From Sciurus carolinensis (lineage: Eukaryota; Chordata; Mammalia; Rodentia; Sciuridae), in NCBI RefSeq assembly GCF_902686445.1, contig NW_025920104.1:496001-560000 (forward strand): 64,000 nucleotides of DNA, given 5' to 3'. Shown piece by piece: positions 36,035-46,384 of this stretch (the stretch's first letter is position 1; each line of letters opens with the position of its first letter). A program made the position numbers and the translations under genes. Under the pieces are notes generated by a model. It saw only the letters and a program-made list of their open reading frames with translations, ran no database searches and was not told the DNA's origin.

Positions 36035-38666
36035 GGGCCACTGATAAACCATCAATCCCTATAATATGGAAAGATGATAAGCCTCGCTGGATTCCACAGT
36101 GGCCCCTAACAAAAGAGAAGCTAGAGGCAGCTCATAAGTTAGTACAAGAGCAGGTACAAGCAGGTCATTTACAACATTCTACTTCTCCTTGGAATACTCC
36201 AATATTCTTAACAAAGAAAAAATCAGGAAAATGGAGGTTATTACATGATTTAAGAGCCATAAACGAACAAATGTACCCTATGGGACCCATCCAATGTGGA
36301 CTCCCTCTTGTCACTGCGCTACCAAAAAATTGGCCTACTATTATTCTGGATTTAAAAGATTGCTTTTTCTCTATACCCTTACACAAAAATGATTGTTGGA
36401 GATTTGCCTTTACTTTGCCCTCTCTTAATCACACTCAGCCTGACCAGAGATTCGAATGGACCGTGTTGCCTCAAGGTATGGCTAACAGTCCTACTATATG
36501 TCAAATATACGTAGATAAAGCATTAACAACTACTAGACAAAGGTTTAAGAGATTGTTGATTTATCATTATATGGATGACATACTTATTTGCCATCCAGAA
36601 AAAGAAGTTTTGTTAGAAGCATTACAATTTATAACTCAAGCATTAGAAAAAAGAGGACTAACGATAGCCCCTGAAAAATTACAATTAGAGGAGATCCAAG
36701 AATATCTGGGTACAAGGCTCACTGCCACTACAGTCAGACCATCAAGGTTGACCATCAGGACAGATCAATTGAATACCTTGAACGATTTTCAGAAACTCTT
36801 AGGTGACATTAACTGGATCAGATCCTATTTAAAATTATCCACAGGGGAATTAAAACCTTTATTCGATATATTAAAAGGTAATCCTGACTTGAATTCCCCT
36901 AGGAAACTTACTCCCGAAGCACGGATATCCTTACAGCTAGTAGAGAATAGACTTCAGCAGTGTTACGTTGATCGTTGTGATCCTACTCAACCATTAAGTT
37001 TAATCATAATCTCAGAGAAACATACCCCTTTTGGCATAGTTTGGCAAGGAGGACCTCTGCAAAGTATAAATCTCCCTAGCTCTCCAGCTAAAACATTACA
37101 ATCATATCCCCAAGCTATTGCTCAGGTAATATTCAAGGGAATAGAATCTTGCATTACTGTTTTTGGAATCCATCCAGTCTATTATTATAACTCCTTATTC
37201 CACTCAGCAAATTAAATGGCTAATTAATAATGATGATGATTGGTCAGTATTATATTGTTCCACTTCAGCTCAGTTCGATAACCATTATCCCCAACATCCC
37301 TGGATTCAATTCTGTAAAAATACTCCCATAGTTTTTCCAAAAGTGACTAGTGTCCAGCCTCTTAAAGACTGTGTAACCATTTTTACTGATGGCTCCAAAA
37401 ATGGAGTAGGTGCAGTACTTATCAGTAAACAACTTCACACCATAATAGTTCCACCCAACTCCGCACAGGTTACTGAACTTGCAGCTGTAATAGTAGCCTT
37501 TAAATTAGCAGATAATCAGCCATTCAATCTTCTATCTGATAGCTTATATATCGTTAACGCTTTACAGGTTCTTGAAACGGTACCCCATATTTCTTCCATG
37601 TCCACGGTAGCTTCTTATTTTACCACGCTACAAAACCTTATCCTACAGCGTAAACATCTATTCTATGTAGGACATATTAGAGCTCATTCTAATTTACCAG
37701 GACCTTTGGCCAATGCTAATGACTTGGTAGATATGGCCACCAAATCAATTTTTGTTTTTTCCATAGAGGAACAGGCAAAACTCTTTCATGAAAAATTCAT
37801 GTAAATTCCACTACTTTGAGCAGAAAATTTCCTATATCTAAATGTATGGCTCGACAAATAGTAAAAAATTGTCAACATTGTGCTCCTTTAATCCCAGTAC
37901 AATCCTTTGGAGTTAACCCCAGGGGACTGCTGCCTGGTCATATGTGGCAGATGGATGTAACCCATATTTCTGAATTTGGTACTGTTAAGTATGTACATGT
38001 GTGTCAGTAGACACTGCTTCAGGGGTCATTATGGCTTCCGCTCATTCTGGAGAAAAGGTAAAAGATGCCATTCAACACTGCCTATAAGCATTTGCTGGCT
38101 GGGGCATACCTAAAGTTATTAAAACAGATAATGGTCCTGTTTATACTTCCAAAAGCTTCCGGTTGTTTTTACAAACATTTAACATCCAATCAGTCACTGG
38201 CATCCCCTATAATCCTCAGGGACAGGGCATTGTGGAAAGAGCACATCTTACTTTAAAAAATTGTCTAAATAAACAAAAAGGGGGAATAGGAGCCTCCTAC
38301 AAGTCTCCTAAAGATAAACTTAATTTAGTTCTTTTCATTCTAAATTTCTTAACTCTGGATAGGGACGGCCACTCTGCAGCTGATCGACATTATAATCCCC
38401 ATGATACTCCTCAAGTATGGGCAAAATGGAAAGATATCCTGACAGGTTGTTGGAAAGGACCGGATCCAGTCCTTCATTGGGTCCGAGGGTCTGTTTGTAT
38501 TTTCCCACAGGATCAACAGACTCCAGTCTGAATTCCAGAAAGGCTAATCAGAGTTTTACAGCATGCAAGTGATGCTGCTCCTCCTCGCGATGGCGAGCCT
38601 GAGCCTTCCTCCAATAATAAAAACTCAGACGGAAAGGCAAACCCGGAACCTATGGGCCATTGTTAG
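36028..38666 (+). pseudogene. pol: ERV1 pol: RT, RNase H, integrase, broken late
   Basis: RT is open from the frameshift site to 37213-37215, with PRWIPQWPL near the start, LDLKDCFFSIPL, LPQGMANSPTICQ and the catalytic YMDD at 36568-36579. A frame change at 37163-37215 leads into RNase H, open to 37804 with FTDGSKNG, TELAAV, LLSDSLYIV and HIRAHSNLPGPL. At about 37797 another shift divides the integrase zinc domain. The core aspartates lie in QMDVTH and KTDNGP and the glutamate in VERAH, spread over further frame changes near 38000 and a stop near 38082. A TGA at 38529-38531 stands where tryptophan is expected; the C-terminal frame runs on to 38666, overlapping env. Catalytic residues survive but the enzyme cannot be read through. 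Confidence 0.92.
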
Positions 38667-39537
38667 CCTGGCCATATTTTTTACTTCTAACTAACACATT
38701 TTTTATCCTTCCTTTTCTTGTTTTTCACCAATTCCTCTACAAGCCTGTCAATTCTACTGATGATTTTTCAGGTCAGTGCTGTTTTGGTGACAAGGATATC
38801 TCTAGCCTTTCTTTGCTTTAACAGGAGGAATTTCTGCACTTTGCCGTTGGAATCATACTACAAATCAGACCCAGAGTAGAGCAACTCGTTCTGCTGACCC
38901 TAGCTGTGATATTGCTTTTCCTCCCAAGTCAGCTTGTGTATTTCCTCCCTTTTATGTTTCTACCAACTAACATTTCTAATAACACCTCTTAACTGTTCAC
39001 TAACCGTGTGCTATCTCGCACAATGCTGGAATGGTTCTTTTGCCACCCGTGCAATTTGATGCACATTTCTATCTTCCTACCAGTCCTAGTTTCTGTTGCA
39101 GATATAGAATTGCCAGTGCTATTATCAAGAAACAGAAGAGGCTTTGACATTGCAACAGCCGTGATCATTGCCATCACAGTCCTTGCAGTAGCAGCATTGA
39201 CACAACCATAACAATGATCATTTGGCTGAAAATACAGCTGCAGCCTTACAGACCATAGAGACTCTATCAGAGAGTGGACTTACTATAAGAACAAGTGGAT
39301 ACCTTGCAAGAACTTTTGGGACTGGGATGCGTTTTTTCCCTGAGAGCTGTTTGTGTTGCCCGTATTGTAACACTGCTGGGATGTATATTGTTTCTGTATT
39401 TAATATGTCTATATGGTTTTTCTTCTGCTTATAGATTTATCAAACAGCGGGCAGGCTTAGGGGCTATGGTGGTACTCCTCTGCCTTGGCCTCCTTCTCTT
39501 CATTTGTTTTGGCATGCATCTACAAGCTAGCCAATAG
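38563..39537 (+). pseudogene. env: ERV1 env remnant, SU mostly deleted
   Basis: The start codon at 38563 opens MQVMLLLLAMASLSLPP, a leader-like segment stopped at 38692. A shrunken region follows, then an SU-TM boundary with a furin-type SRNRRGFD site (about 39125-39148). Next comes a hydrophobic fusion-peptide-like stretch (IATAVIIAITVLAVAALTQ), and finally a membrane anchor (LLGCILFLYLICLYGF) with tail, ending at 39537. Frames change several times. The total of about 1 kb is around half a normal env, and ERV2 shows the same reduced layout. It would not give a surface glycoprotein. Confidence 0.82.
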
Positions 39538-39782
39538 AGAGATCAAATTATCTTTCATCAGGCCATGACCACCCTAAAGGCCGACAGCCCCCCATTAGTA
39601 TGGCTCTTGATGCTGGACCGGTAGTCAAAGACGGGTAATGAAGGAGGTGGCTGTGTACCAACCTAAGACAGGAGCTGCAGCATGCTCTGCAGGCTCTGAT
39701 GACGGGTAAGGACATATGCTGACCACTCAGCCTAAGACAGACACGGTCCCGAGCCTTAGTTTAATAATAAAGAATGGGGATA
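39538..39782 (+). other. ERV1 3' untranslated segment and polypurine tract
   Basis: Non-coding stretch between env and the 3' LTR. The purine run aataaagaatggggata at about 39764-39782 immediately before the LTR is the probable polypurine tract that primes plus-strand synthesis. Confidence 0.65.
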
Positions 39783-40296
39783 TGTCGGGGTTCCCGGGAC
39801 CCCCAGCCTTGGGCATGGTCATGATGGCGTCTGGCACTGAGCCAAAAGCGGCCAGCTATACAGTAAACAACCAGCGAATTCCAATGATTGGTTAGTTAAC
39901 GATGTGATTAGAGCATGCCCCCCCTCGTGTACCTATTCTATGCCTGCAGCTGTCCGCGCTTTACCTCGTGTGCTCTCCCCTGATTGGTTGAAGTGAATAT
40001 AAGCTTGGTGGGTGGGGGAGTAAGGCACGGAAGCTGGGAGTAAGAAGAAGCTGAGAGAAGAAGAAGCTGAGAGTAGGAGAAGAAGCGAGGAAGAAGAGTG
40101 CGAGCGAGGACGTGAGCCGAGTGGGAGAAGCGGAGCGACCGGAGCAGGCGAGAGTTAAGCAGAGGGAAAGAGAGCAAGAGAAAGAAAAGAGAGAAGGGGA
40201 TAGAAAAGAGGGAAAGAAAGGAAGACTGTGCACAATAAACTTCCAAAGCTTCAGACGTTTGTCGTGTCTCTCTCTGCGGCCAGAGGGAACGCGATA
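39783..40296 (+). repeat. ERV1 3' LTR
   Basis: 514 bp, TGTCGGGG to GCGATA. It lacks the 39-bp duplication of the 5' copy. The TATA region is changed to AATATAA at 39996-40002. AATAAA lies at 40234-40239. The target duplication CTCTGG follows. Confidence 0.93.
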
Positions 40297-40302
40297 CTCT
40301 GG

Positions 40303-40540
40303 GAAGATTCTGCCTCCTGGTTTTCCAAATTCTGGAGGCTGTAGCTTCCCTGGCTGCAGCCACATTCCCCCAGTGTCTGCCTTTATATTCACATGGACTT
40401 TCCTCTTCTGTGTTATGTCTCCCTCTCTGTTATGAGAACAACTGCAGCTTCATTCAGGGCCCACCTTGTTTATCCAGGATCATCTCTAGATGGAAATATT
40501 CTTCATTCACATCTGCCAAGCACTTTCCACACAAGGCAAG
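40303..40540. repeat. Old interspersed repeat, right part
   Basis: Continuation of the repeat at 32356-32504 after the ERV1 insertion (gaagattctgcctcctgg, ctgtagcttccctggctgc, cagggcccaccttgtttatcc). Confidence 0.45.
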
Positions 40541-40739
40541 TCAGGATAGGGGAGGACCTGGCCTGATGGCCCCACACTCAACCTCCTGAACCTTGAAGAA
40601 CCAACTCTCCATGTTCACACACCACAGTCCCTCCCCCCTCCCTCTCAGCTTCTCTCCTTCATGGTTACCAAGGACCTTACTTGTCCAAGGGAGTCTGCAG
40701 CACTATAGGGCTCACATAGGAAGATTTTCAGAATGACCT

Positions 40740-40940
40740 CCTATATCAGAACTGTGAGGCTGGGCTGCTACATTTGCTCCTCCTGCTGCCTCACCTACTG
40801 AGAACACTTCTCAGGGGCAGTCAGGCTCTGAGGTCACTGGGAGGATTTTCTACAAGGGGAAAGAAAGGTCCTCTTCCCAAAGGTCCCCTTGCTGCTTCTC
40901 AGCCCCAGAAGCAGAGAGAGGACAAGACTCTTCCAGGTCT
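40740..40940 (+). pseudogene. Isolated V-kappa-type 3' flank
   Basis: gtgaggctgggctgctacatttgctcctcctgctgcc..., ctgagaacacttctcaggggc, gtcaggctctgaggtcac and the following ggaaagaaaggtcctcttcc match the 3' flanks of pseudogenes 2 and 3 in order and spacing. I find no V exon, heptamer or nonamer immediately upstream, so only the downstream end of a fourth V unit remains. Confidence 0.65.
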
Positions 40941-41954
40941 AATTCAGGACCAAGCTTGTTGCCTCTGTGTCATTGTGTTATGGACACTGTGTGGTTTTAT
41001 CATGGCTGAATGGAGAGAAGCTTGGAGTGGTAGAGTGTTAGTAAAGCATATTCAGGAAAGTTGGTGTGATGTTCAGTGTAGATGGCTGGACTAGGTGGAC
41101 TATAGGAGAAACAGAGAACACTCATCTTTTGTGTTCCCACATGCTCTTCCTCCTTAAGAGGATGCCTTTCTTCTCTCACCATGCATGGACATTAACCCCA
41201 AGTCTTTTAACCTTTCCACCCAGATGTGCACCTGCTGCCCTCTCTGCAGACATTGACCTGTAGATATTGGACTGGGAATATGTTATGGTCTCTCTCCTGA
41301 GGTTTCTGGCTTTATGGACAGAGAAGCAAATGGTTTTGTAAGATTATCAGGTCTTGCAAAAACACAGTGGGAAGTTAAGGGACATTGTCCTTTTGGAAGA
41401 GCTATGCCCAGACATTGAAAGATGAGAATTATTTAAAGTAAATACATTCCAAATGAATTTCCCATTTAAAAGTCATTATGGAGCAGGAACTATCAATAAT
41501 TAGCATGAACAAACACACAGACTATAGATAGTCATCTTGTACTATTCCATTTAGGCTCATGAAACAATGTTCTGAAATCCTGCTTGGATTTCAATAGTAT
41601 CAATTTCATCCCACCCAGTTCATGTGATCACTGGCACTTGTGACCATTCAACTCACAAAGAAGGCAGACCACTGTTGATCCCTAATGTTATATCCACACC
41701 ATGGGGCCAGACTGACAGCCCAATGTTCACATGACCAGAGTGGCCCTGAGGGAAGGCTGTGAGGGATTCTTGTGTGTGCCTTTGGTTTCATTCTTGTGCT
41801 GCCAGGAATATGTGGAAATTTTCAGAGAGTTTTAATATATGCTAGAGCATTCTTATATAATACACCATTGGACAAAGCAACTCACTTATAGAAAAGTAAA
41901 AAAAACTGAGTGAAATTGACCATGATACCAATACGTATGCAAGTTCAGCTGCAT
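40941..41954. other. Intergenic, nothing recognised
   Basis: No gene or named repeat is supported. Confidence 0.4.
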
Positions 41955-42010
41955 TAAAAGAAGGAGACTGTCATGTACAACTAATTGGAACAAATAAAAT
42001 TAAAAATTTT
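41955..42010 (+). repeat. Short L1 3' tail
   Basis: tgtcatgtacaactaattgg aacaaataaaatt is the terminal wording of the sciurid-type L1 3' end, 5'-truncated to about 50 bases. Confidence 0.6.
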
Positions 42011-42216
42011 ACAAAAGAGGAGAAACTAACAGGAATCAAGCTACTTTGATACTCATTCCTGTGAAGTTGATTCCCTGTCCTACTGGGCGTGGTGAAGGCT
42101 CAGAAGCACTAACCCTGTGTGGTCTGTTTCTCCCACAGATTATTCGCTCTTCAGAAACAAGGGTTCATTCCCACCATCTATACTGTGTCTACTGAGCCCC
42201 TTTAAATCTTCTGTTT

Positions 42217-42653
42217 CTATACACTCAGCTTTGAGATTGTCTGGTCTACAGTCTTGACACAAAGGATTGCCCTGGGCACTATTTGAGATAAATTGAATAT
42301 ATATATATATATATCAGCATAAGGGAGAACAGTTTTTCCTGAAAAGTGAGGAGAATATGACCACTCTATTACATACAAGATTGTATTATAAATGACAGCA
42401 AATGCAGTAAAGGCATAAGACTTTCCTGTAAAGATTATTAGAGATAAAAAAACATTGAGTGTTGACAGTCTATCTATAAGAACTGTAAATAACTTCTCAT
42501 CAGCATGCTGAAGAGCTGCAGTGAGCGAAAGAGTTAACTGCAATAAACTGGTGGGATTATGTCATTTCCTCAGCAGCTGAAAAAAAAAAGTTGACATGTC
42601 AGTATTTAAAGAAATATATGATGGAACCCAATTAAAATGTCTTAATATTTGCT
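42217..42653 (-). pseudogene. pol: Old ERV RT connection fragment
   Basis: A 108-codon minus-strand frame with VIEWSYSPHFSGKTVLPYAD at its centre, matching the class II RT region following the palm. The catalytic part of the same gene lies beyond ERV2, at 46385 onwards. Confidence 0.6.
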
Positions 42654-42659
42654 GTAAAT

Positions 42660-43183
42660 TGTTGGGGTTTCCAGGACCCCCAGCCTTGGGCACGGTCAAG
42701 ATGGCGCCTGACGCTGAGCCAAAAGCGGCCAGCTATACAGTAAACAACCAGCGAATTCCAATGATTGGCTAGTTAACGATGTGATTAGAGCATGCCCCCC
42801 TCGTGTACCTATTCTATGCCTGCAGCTGTCCGTGGTTTACCTCGTGTGCCCCCCCCGATTGGTTGAAGTGTATATAAGCCTGGTGGGTGGGAGAGTAAGG
42901 GGGCGGAAGAAGCTGGGGGCAGAAGAAGCTGAGGGCGGAAGAAGCTGAGGGCGGAAGAAGCTGGGGGAGGAAGAAGCTGAGGGCGGAAGAAGCTGAGGGC
43001 GGAAGAAGCTGGGAGTGCACAGAAGCTGAGAGAAGAAGCTGAGAGAAGAAGCTGAGAGAAGAGAAGCTGGGAGTGCGCGGAAGCTGGGAGTAAGAGAAGT
43101 GTAGGAGAGGGACTGTGCATAATAAACTTCCAAATCTTCAGACGTTTGTCGTGTCTCTCTCTGCGGCCAGAGGGAGCGCGATA
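42660..43183 (+). repeat. ERV2 5' LTR
   Basis: 524 bp, TGTTGGGG (a likely CpG-decay variant of TGTCGGGG) to GCGATA. A YY1-like caagatggcgcc lies near the start, tatataag at about 42872, a run of gcggaagaagctgaggg units at 42900-43010, and AATAAA at 43121-43126. Confidence 0.92.
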
Positions 43184-43185
43184 AC

Positions 43186-43203
43186 TGGTGCCGAAACCTG
43201 GGA
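43186..43203 (+). promoter_or_regulatory. ERV2 primer binding site, tRNA-Phe
   Basis: TGGTGCCGAAACCTGGGA: one mismatch to the tRNA-Phe complement and to ERV1. Confidence 0.85.
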
Positions 43204-43288
43204 AGATGAAAACCTTATAAAGAAAACAAGGTAAGATATCTAAAAAAAATTTTTTTTTATTTTATATAATTAAACCGGTTATAAAATA

Positions 43289-43645
43289 GTTAAAGGGTAT
43301 TGGGATACGCCATCAGAGGTCCTGACGTGTGGAACGCAGGTTAAAAGGTATCGGGATACACCATCGGCATTCCTGACGCGTGGAACGCGGGTTAAAATGT
43401 TTCGGGATACGCCATCAGCGGTCCTGACACGTGGAACGCGGGTTAAAGGGTTTCAGGATACGCCATCAGCGGTCCTGACGCGTGGAACGCGGGTTAAAGG
43501 GTTTCGGGATACGCCATCAGCGGTCCTGACGCGTGGAACGCGGGTTAAAGGGTTTCGGGATACGCCATCAGCGGTCCTGACGCGTGGAACGCGGGTTAAA
43601 GGGTAACGGGATACGCCATCAGCGGTCCTGACGCGTGGAACGCGG
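43289..43645 (+). repeat. Seven tandem 51-bp repeats in the ERV2 leader
   Basis: Unit starts are 43289, 43340, 43391, 43442, 43493, 43544 and 43595, exactly 51 bases apart, ending at 43645. Each contains ggatacgccatcagcggtcc and a small inverted repeat CGCGtggaaCGCG. Inner units are almost identical, outer ones diverged. Because 51 is a multiple of three, both strands show spurious open frames. ERV1 has only about three irregular copies. Confidence 0.95.
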
Positions 43646-43807
43646 TCCAATTAAAGTGAAAGTAGAAACATGCTTGAAGCGGTCCAATTAGGGTTCTAAG
43701 GCACACTTGATAGATAGTTTTCCTTTCAGTAATCTCGTTGCTCCTGGCAGCTAGGCCACTGTTTGTTATTGTAACTGCCATAACTAAAGCTATTCAAATT
43801 AGTAACA

Positions 43808-43940
43808 ATGGGGTCTGAATGCAGCAACCCCTCAGGGAGCTATTAAAAAACCATGAGACGCCATTATTCAGAATGCAGCAACCCCTCAGGGAGCTATTAA
43901 AAAACCATGAGACGCCATTAAAGGAAAAAATAGCTAAAGT
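43808..43940 (+). pseudogene. gag: ERV2 gag start, internally duplicated
   Basis: ATG at 43808 corresponds to the ERV1 gag start, but a stretch of about 15-16 bases is missing after ATGGGGTCTGAA. About 50 bases (gcagcaacccctcagggagc to gagacgccatta) occur twice in a row. ERV1-like sequence ends near gctaaagta. Confidence 0.8.
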
Positions 43941-44585
43941 AAGAAAAGCTGCTCAGTGTGCCACAAGGGGGGTCTTCATGAACAGGATCTAATAGCAACA
44001 GAAAAGAACTCTTAAAGAGAATAAAGTGAGGAAAAATTGAGTGGTGGTGACCTAGAAAATAGTTGCTCAAAAAATCTAAGAACAAGGGAAAAAAGGGAAC
44101 TAAGTCTAACACAAAGAACCCCCAAAAGGAATAACCAAGTGGTAGTGAAAACTTAAGAACAAGGGGAAAAGGTAGGAGAAACCTAAGCCTAATAAAAAGA
44201 GCTTCAAAATTTGTAAAACCTGCCCATATTTGAGGAGCAAATGGAGATACCATCAACCATTAGAAAAACTTTAAAGAGGCAGTTAAGACTATTGGAGACA
44301 GCTATGCAGAGCAGTGTTATCTGGAGAACAATGTCTAATTGGAGAGCTCAGTGGCAAGAAATAGCTGTTGAAACTGCTTGCAGAAACATAGTGGCAAGGT
44401 TTCCCGATAGAAATGTTGAGATGAGAAGGCCAATACGCTTCAATAGATGCACAAAATCAGCAGCAAGGAGATAATGCCCTAACAAAAGATAAGAGATAAC
44501 TATAGTAAAATCTGTTACACCTTATGCCCCAGGACTTTGCCCAAGGCGTAGAAGGGAAACACGTTGGGCTAACGAGTGCAAATTG
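43941..44585 (+). pseudogene. Foreign gag-like segment within ERV2
   Basis: Not alignable to ERV1 by eye at DNA level. The translation at 44241-44474 (including WRAQWQEIAVETACRN) corresponds to the ERV1 capsid stretch with WQEISTDTARQN. At 44530-44580 a degraded second zinc knuckle can be read (LCPRRRR, then WANEC) with the second cysteine and the histidine lost. This looks like gag from a different class II lineage joined to ERV1-type ends. Confidence 0.65.
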
Positions 44586-44607
44586 GTTACTGTTGAGGGA
44601 AAGCAGC

Positions 44608-45581
44608 ATGCAAGTGATGCTGCTCCTCCTCGCAATGGCGAGTCTGAGCCTTCCTCCAATAACAAAAACTCAGACGGAAAGGCAAACCCGGAACCTATGG
44701 GCCATTGTTAGCCTGGCCATATTTTTTACTTCTAACTAACACATTTCTTATCCTTTCTTTTCTTGTTTTTCACCAATTCCTCTACAAGCCTGTCAATTCT
44801 ACTGATGATTTTTCAGGTCGTGCTGTTTTTGGTGACAAGGATATCTCTAGCCTTTCTTTGCTTTAACAGGAGGAATTTTTGCACTTTGCCAGTTGGAATC
44901 ATACTACAAATCAGACCCAGAGTAGAGCAACTCGTTCTGCTGACCCTAGCTGTGATATTGCTTTTCCTCCCACGTCAGCTTGTGTATTTCCTCCCTTTTA
45001 TGTTTCTACCAACTAACATTTCTAATAACACCTCTTAACTGTTCACTAACCGTGTGCTATCTCTCACAATGCTGGAATGGTTCTTTTGCCACCCGTGCAA
45101 TTTGCACATTTCTATCTTCCTACCAGTCCTAGTTTCTGTTGCAGATGTAGAATTGCCAGTGCTATTGTCGAGAAGCAGGAGAGGCTTTGACATTGCAACA
45201 GCCGTGATCATTGTCATCACAGTCCTTGCAGTAGCAGCATTGACACAACCATAACAACGATCATTTGGCCGAGAATGCAGCTGCAGCCTTGCAGACCATA
45301 GAGACTCTATCAGAGAGTGGACTCATTATAAGAACAAGTGGATACCTTGCAAGAACTTTTGGGACTGGGATGCGTTTATTCCCTGAGAGCTGTTTTGTGT
45401 TGCCCGTATTGTAACACTACTGGGATGTATATTGTTTCTGTATTTAATATGGCTATATGGTTTTTCTTCTGTTTATAGATTTGTCAAACAGCGGGCAGGC
45501 TTAGGAGCTATGGTGGTACTCCTCTGCCTTGGCCTCCTTCTCTTCATTCGTTTTGGCATGCATCTACAAGCTAGCCAATAG
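44608..45581 (+). pseudogene. env: ERV2 env remnant
   Basis: Same layout as in ERV1: leader-like MQVMLLLLAMASLSLPP at 44608, reduced SU with cysteines and N-glycosylation-type triplets, SRSRRGFD cleavage-type site, fusion-peptide-like hydrophobic stretch, membrane anchor and an end at the TAG of 45579-45581. Frame changes prevent expression. Confidence 0.8.
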
Positions 45582-45826
45582 AGAGATCAAATTATCTTTC
45601 ATCAGGCCATGACCGCCCTAAAGGCCGACAGCCCCCCATTAGTATGGCTCTTGATGCTGGACCGGTAGTCAAAGACGGGTAATGAAGGAGGTGGCTGTGT
45701 ACCAACCTAAGACAGGAGCTGCAGCATGCTCTGCAGGCTCTGATGACGGGTAAGGACATATGCTGACCACTCAACCTAAGACAGACACGGTCCCGAGCCT
45801 TAGTTTAATAATAAAGAAGGGGGATC

Positions 45827-46378
45827 TGTCGGGGTTTCCAGGACCCCCAGACTTGGGCACGGTCAAGATGGTGCCTGACGCTGAGCCAAAAGCGGCCAGC
45901 TATACAGTAAACAACCAGCGAATTCCAATGATTGGCTAGTTAACGATGTGATTAGAGCATGCCCCCCTCGTGTACCTATTCTATGCCTGCAGCTGTCCGT
46001 GGTTTACCTCGTGTGTCCCCCCCCTGATTGGTTGAAGTGTATATAAGCCTGGTGGGTGGGAGAGTAAGGGGGCAGGAGAAGCTGGGGGCGGATGAAGCTG
46101 AGGGTGGAAGAAGCTGAGGGTGGAAGAAGCTGGGGGCGGAAGAAGCTGAGGGCGGAAGAAGCTGAGGGCGGAAGAAACTGGGAGTGCGCAGAAGCTGAGA
46201 GAAGAAGCTGAGAGAAGAAGCTGAGAGAAGAAGCTGAGAGAAGAAGCTGAGAGAAGAGAAGCTGGGAGTGCACGGAAGCTGGGAGTAAGAGAAGTGTAGG
46301 AGAGGGACTGTGCATAATAAACTTCCAAAGCTTCAGACGTTTGTCGTGTCTCTCTCTGCGGCCAGAGGGAGCGCGATA
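45827..46378 (+). repeat. ERV2 3' LTR
   Basis: 552 bp, TGTCGGGG to GCGATA. It is preceded by the polypurine tract ataaagaagggggatc (about 45811-45826). It differs from the 5' LTR chiefly in the number of gaagaagctgag(a/g)g units after the TATA box. AATAAA lies at 46316-46321. Confidence 0.92.
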
Positions 46379-46384
46379 GTAAAT

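Larger units (their letters stand above)
32511..40296 (+). mobile_element. ERV1: class II (betaretrovirus/IAP-like) provirus, near complete
   Basis: LTRs at 32511-33063 and 39783-40296 enclose gag, dUTPase-protease, pol and a reduced env in normal order. A 6-bp target duplication CTCTGG (32505-32510 and 40297-40302) is the length used by class II elements. The primer site matches tRNA-Phe, as in intracisternal A-particle elements. The two LTRs differ by roughly eleven substitutions over about 510 aligned bases plus a 39-bp duplication, so the insertion is young on a mammalian scale. Gag has two frame breaks and pol several frame breaks and stops. Protease-dUTPase and the main RT stretch are open. 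As found, it could not make a full set of proteins. Confidence 0.95.
42660..46378 (+). mobile_element. ERV2: deleted, mosaic IAP-like provirus
   Basis: LTRs at 42660-43183 and 45827-46378, with target duplication GTAAAT at 42654-42659 and 46379-46384. It is clearly related to ERV1 in LTR, leader, gag start and env remnant, but gag (most), pro and pol are gone. The 3.7 kb body holds seven 51-bp leader repeats (43289-43645), a duplicated gag start, about 650 bases of different gag-like sequence (about 43940-44585) and then the ERV1-type env remnant. It is non-coding and would depend on another element's proteins for any mobility. Confidence 0.93.

Noticed and set aside
43397..43650. Open frames on both strands over regular direct repeats, superficially CRISPR-like
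   Set aside because: The 51-bp units are contiguous with no unique spacers, lie in an ERV leader, and the period is a multiple of three, which explains the frames.
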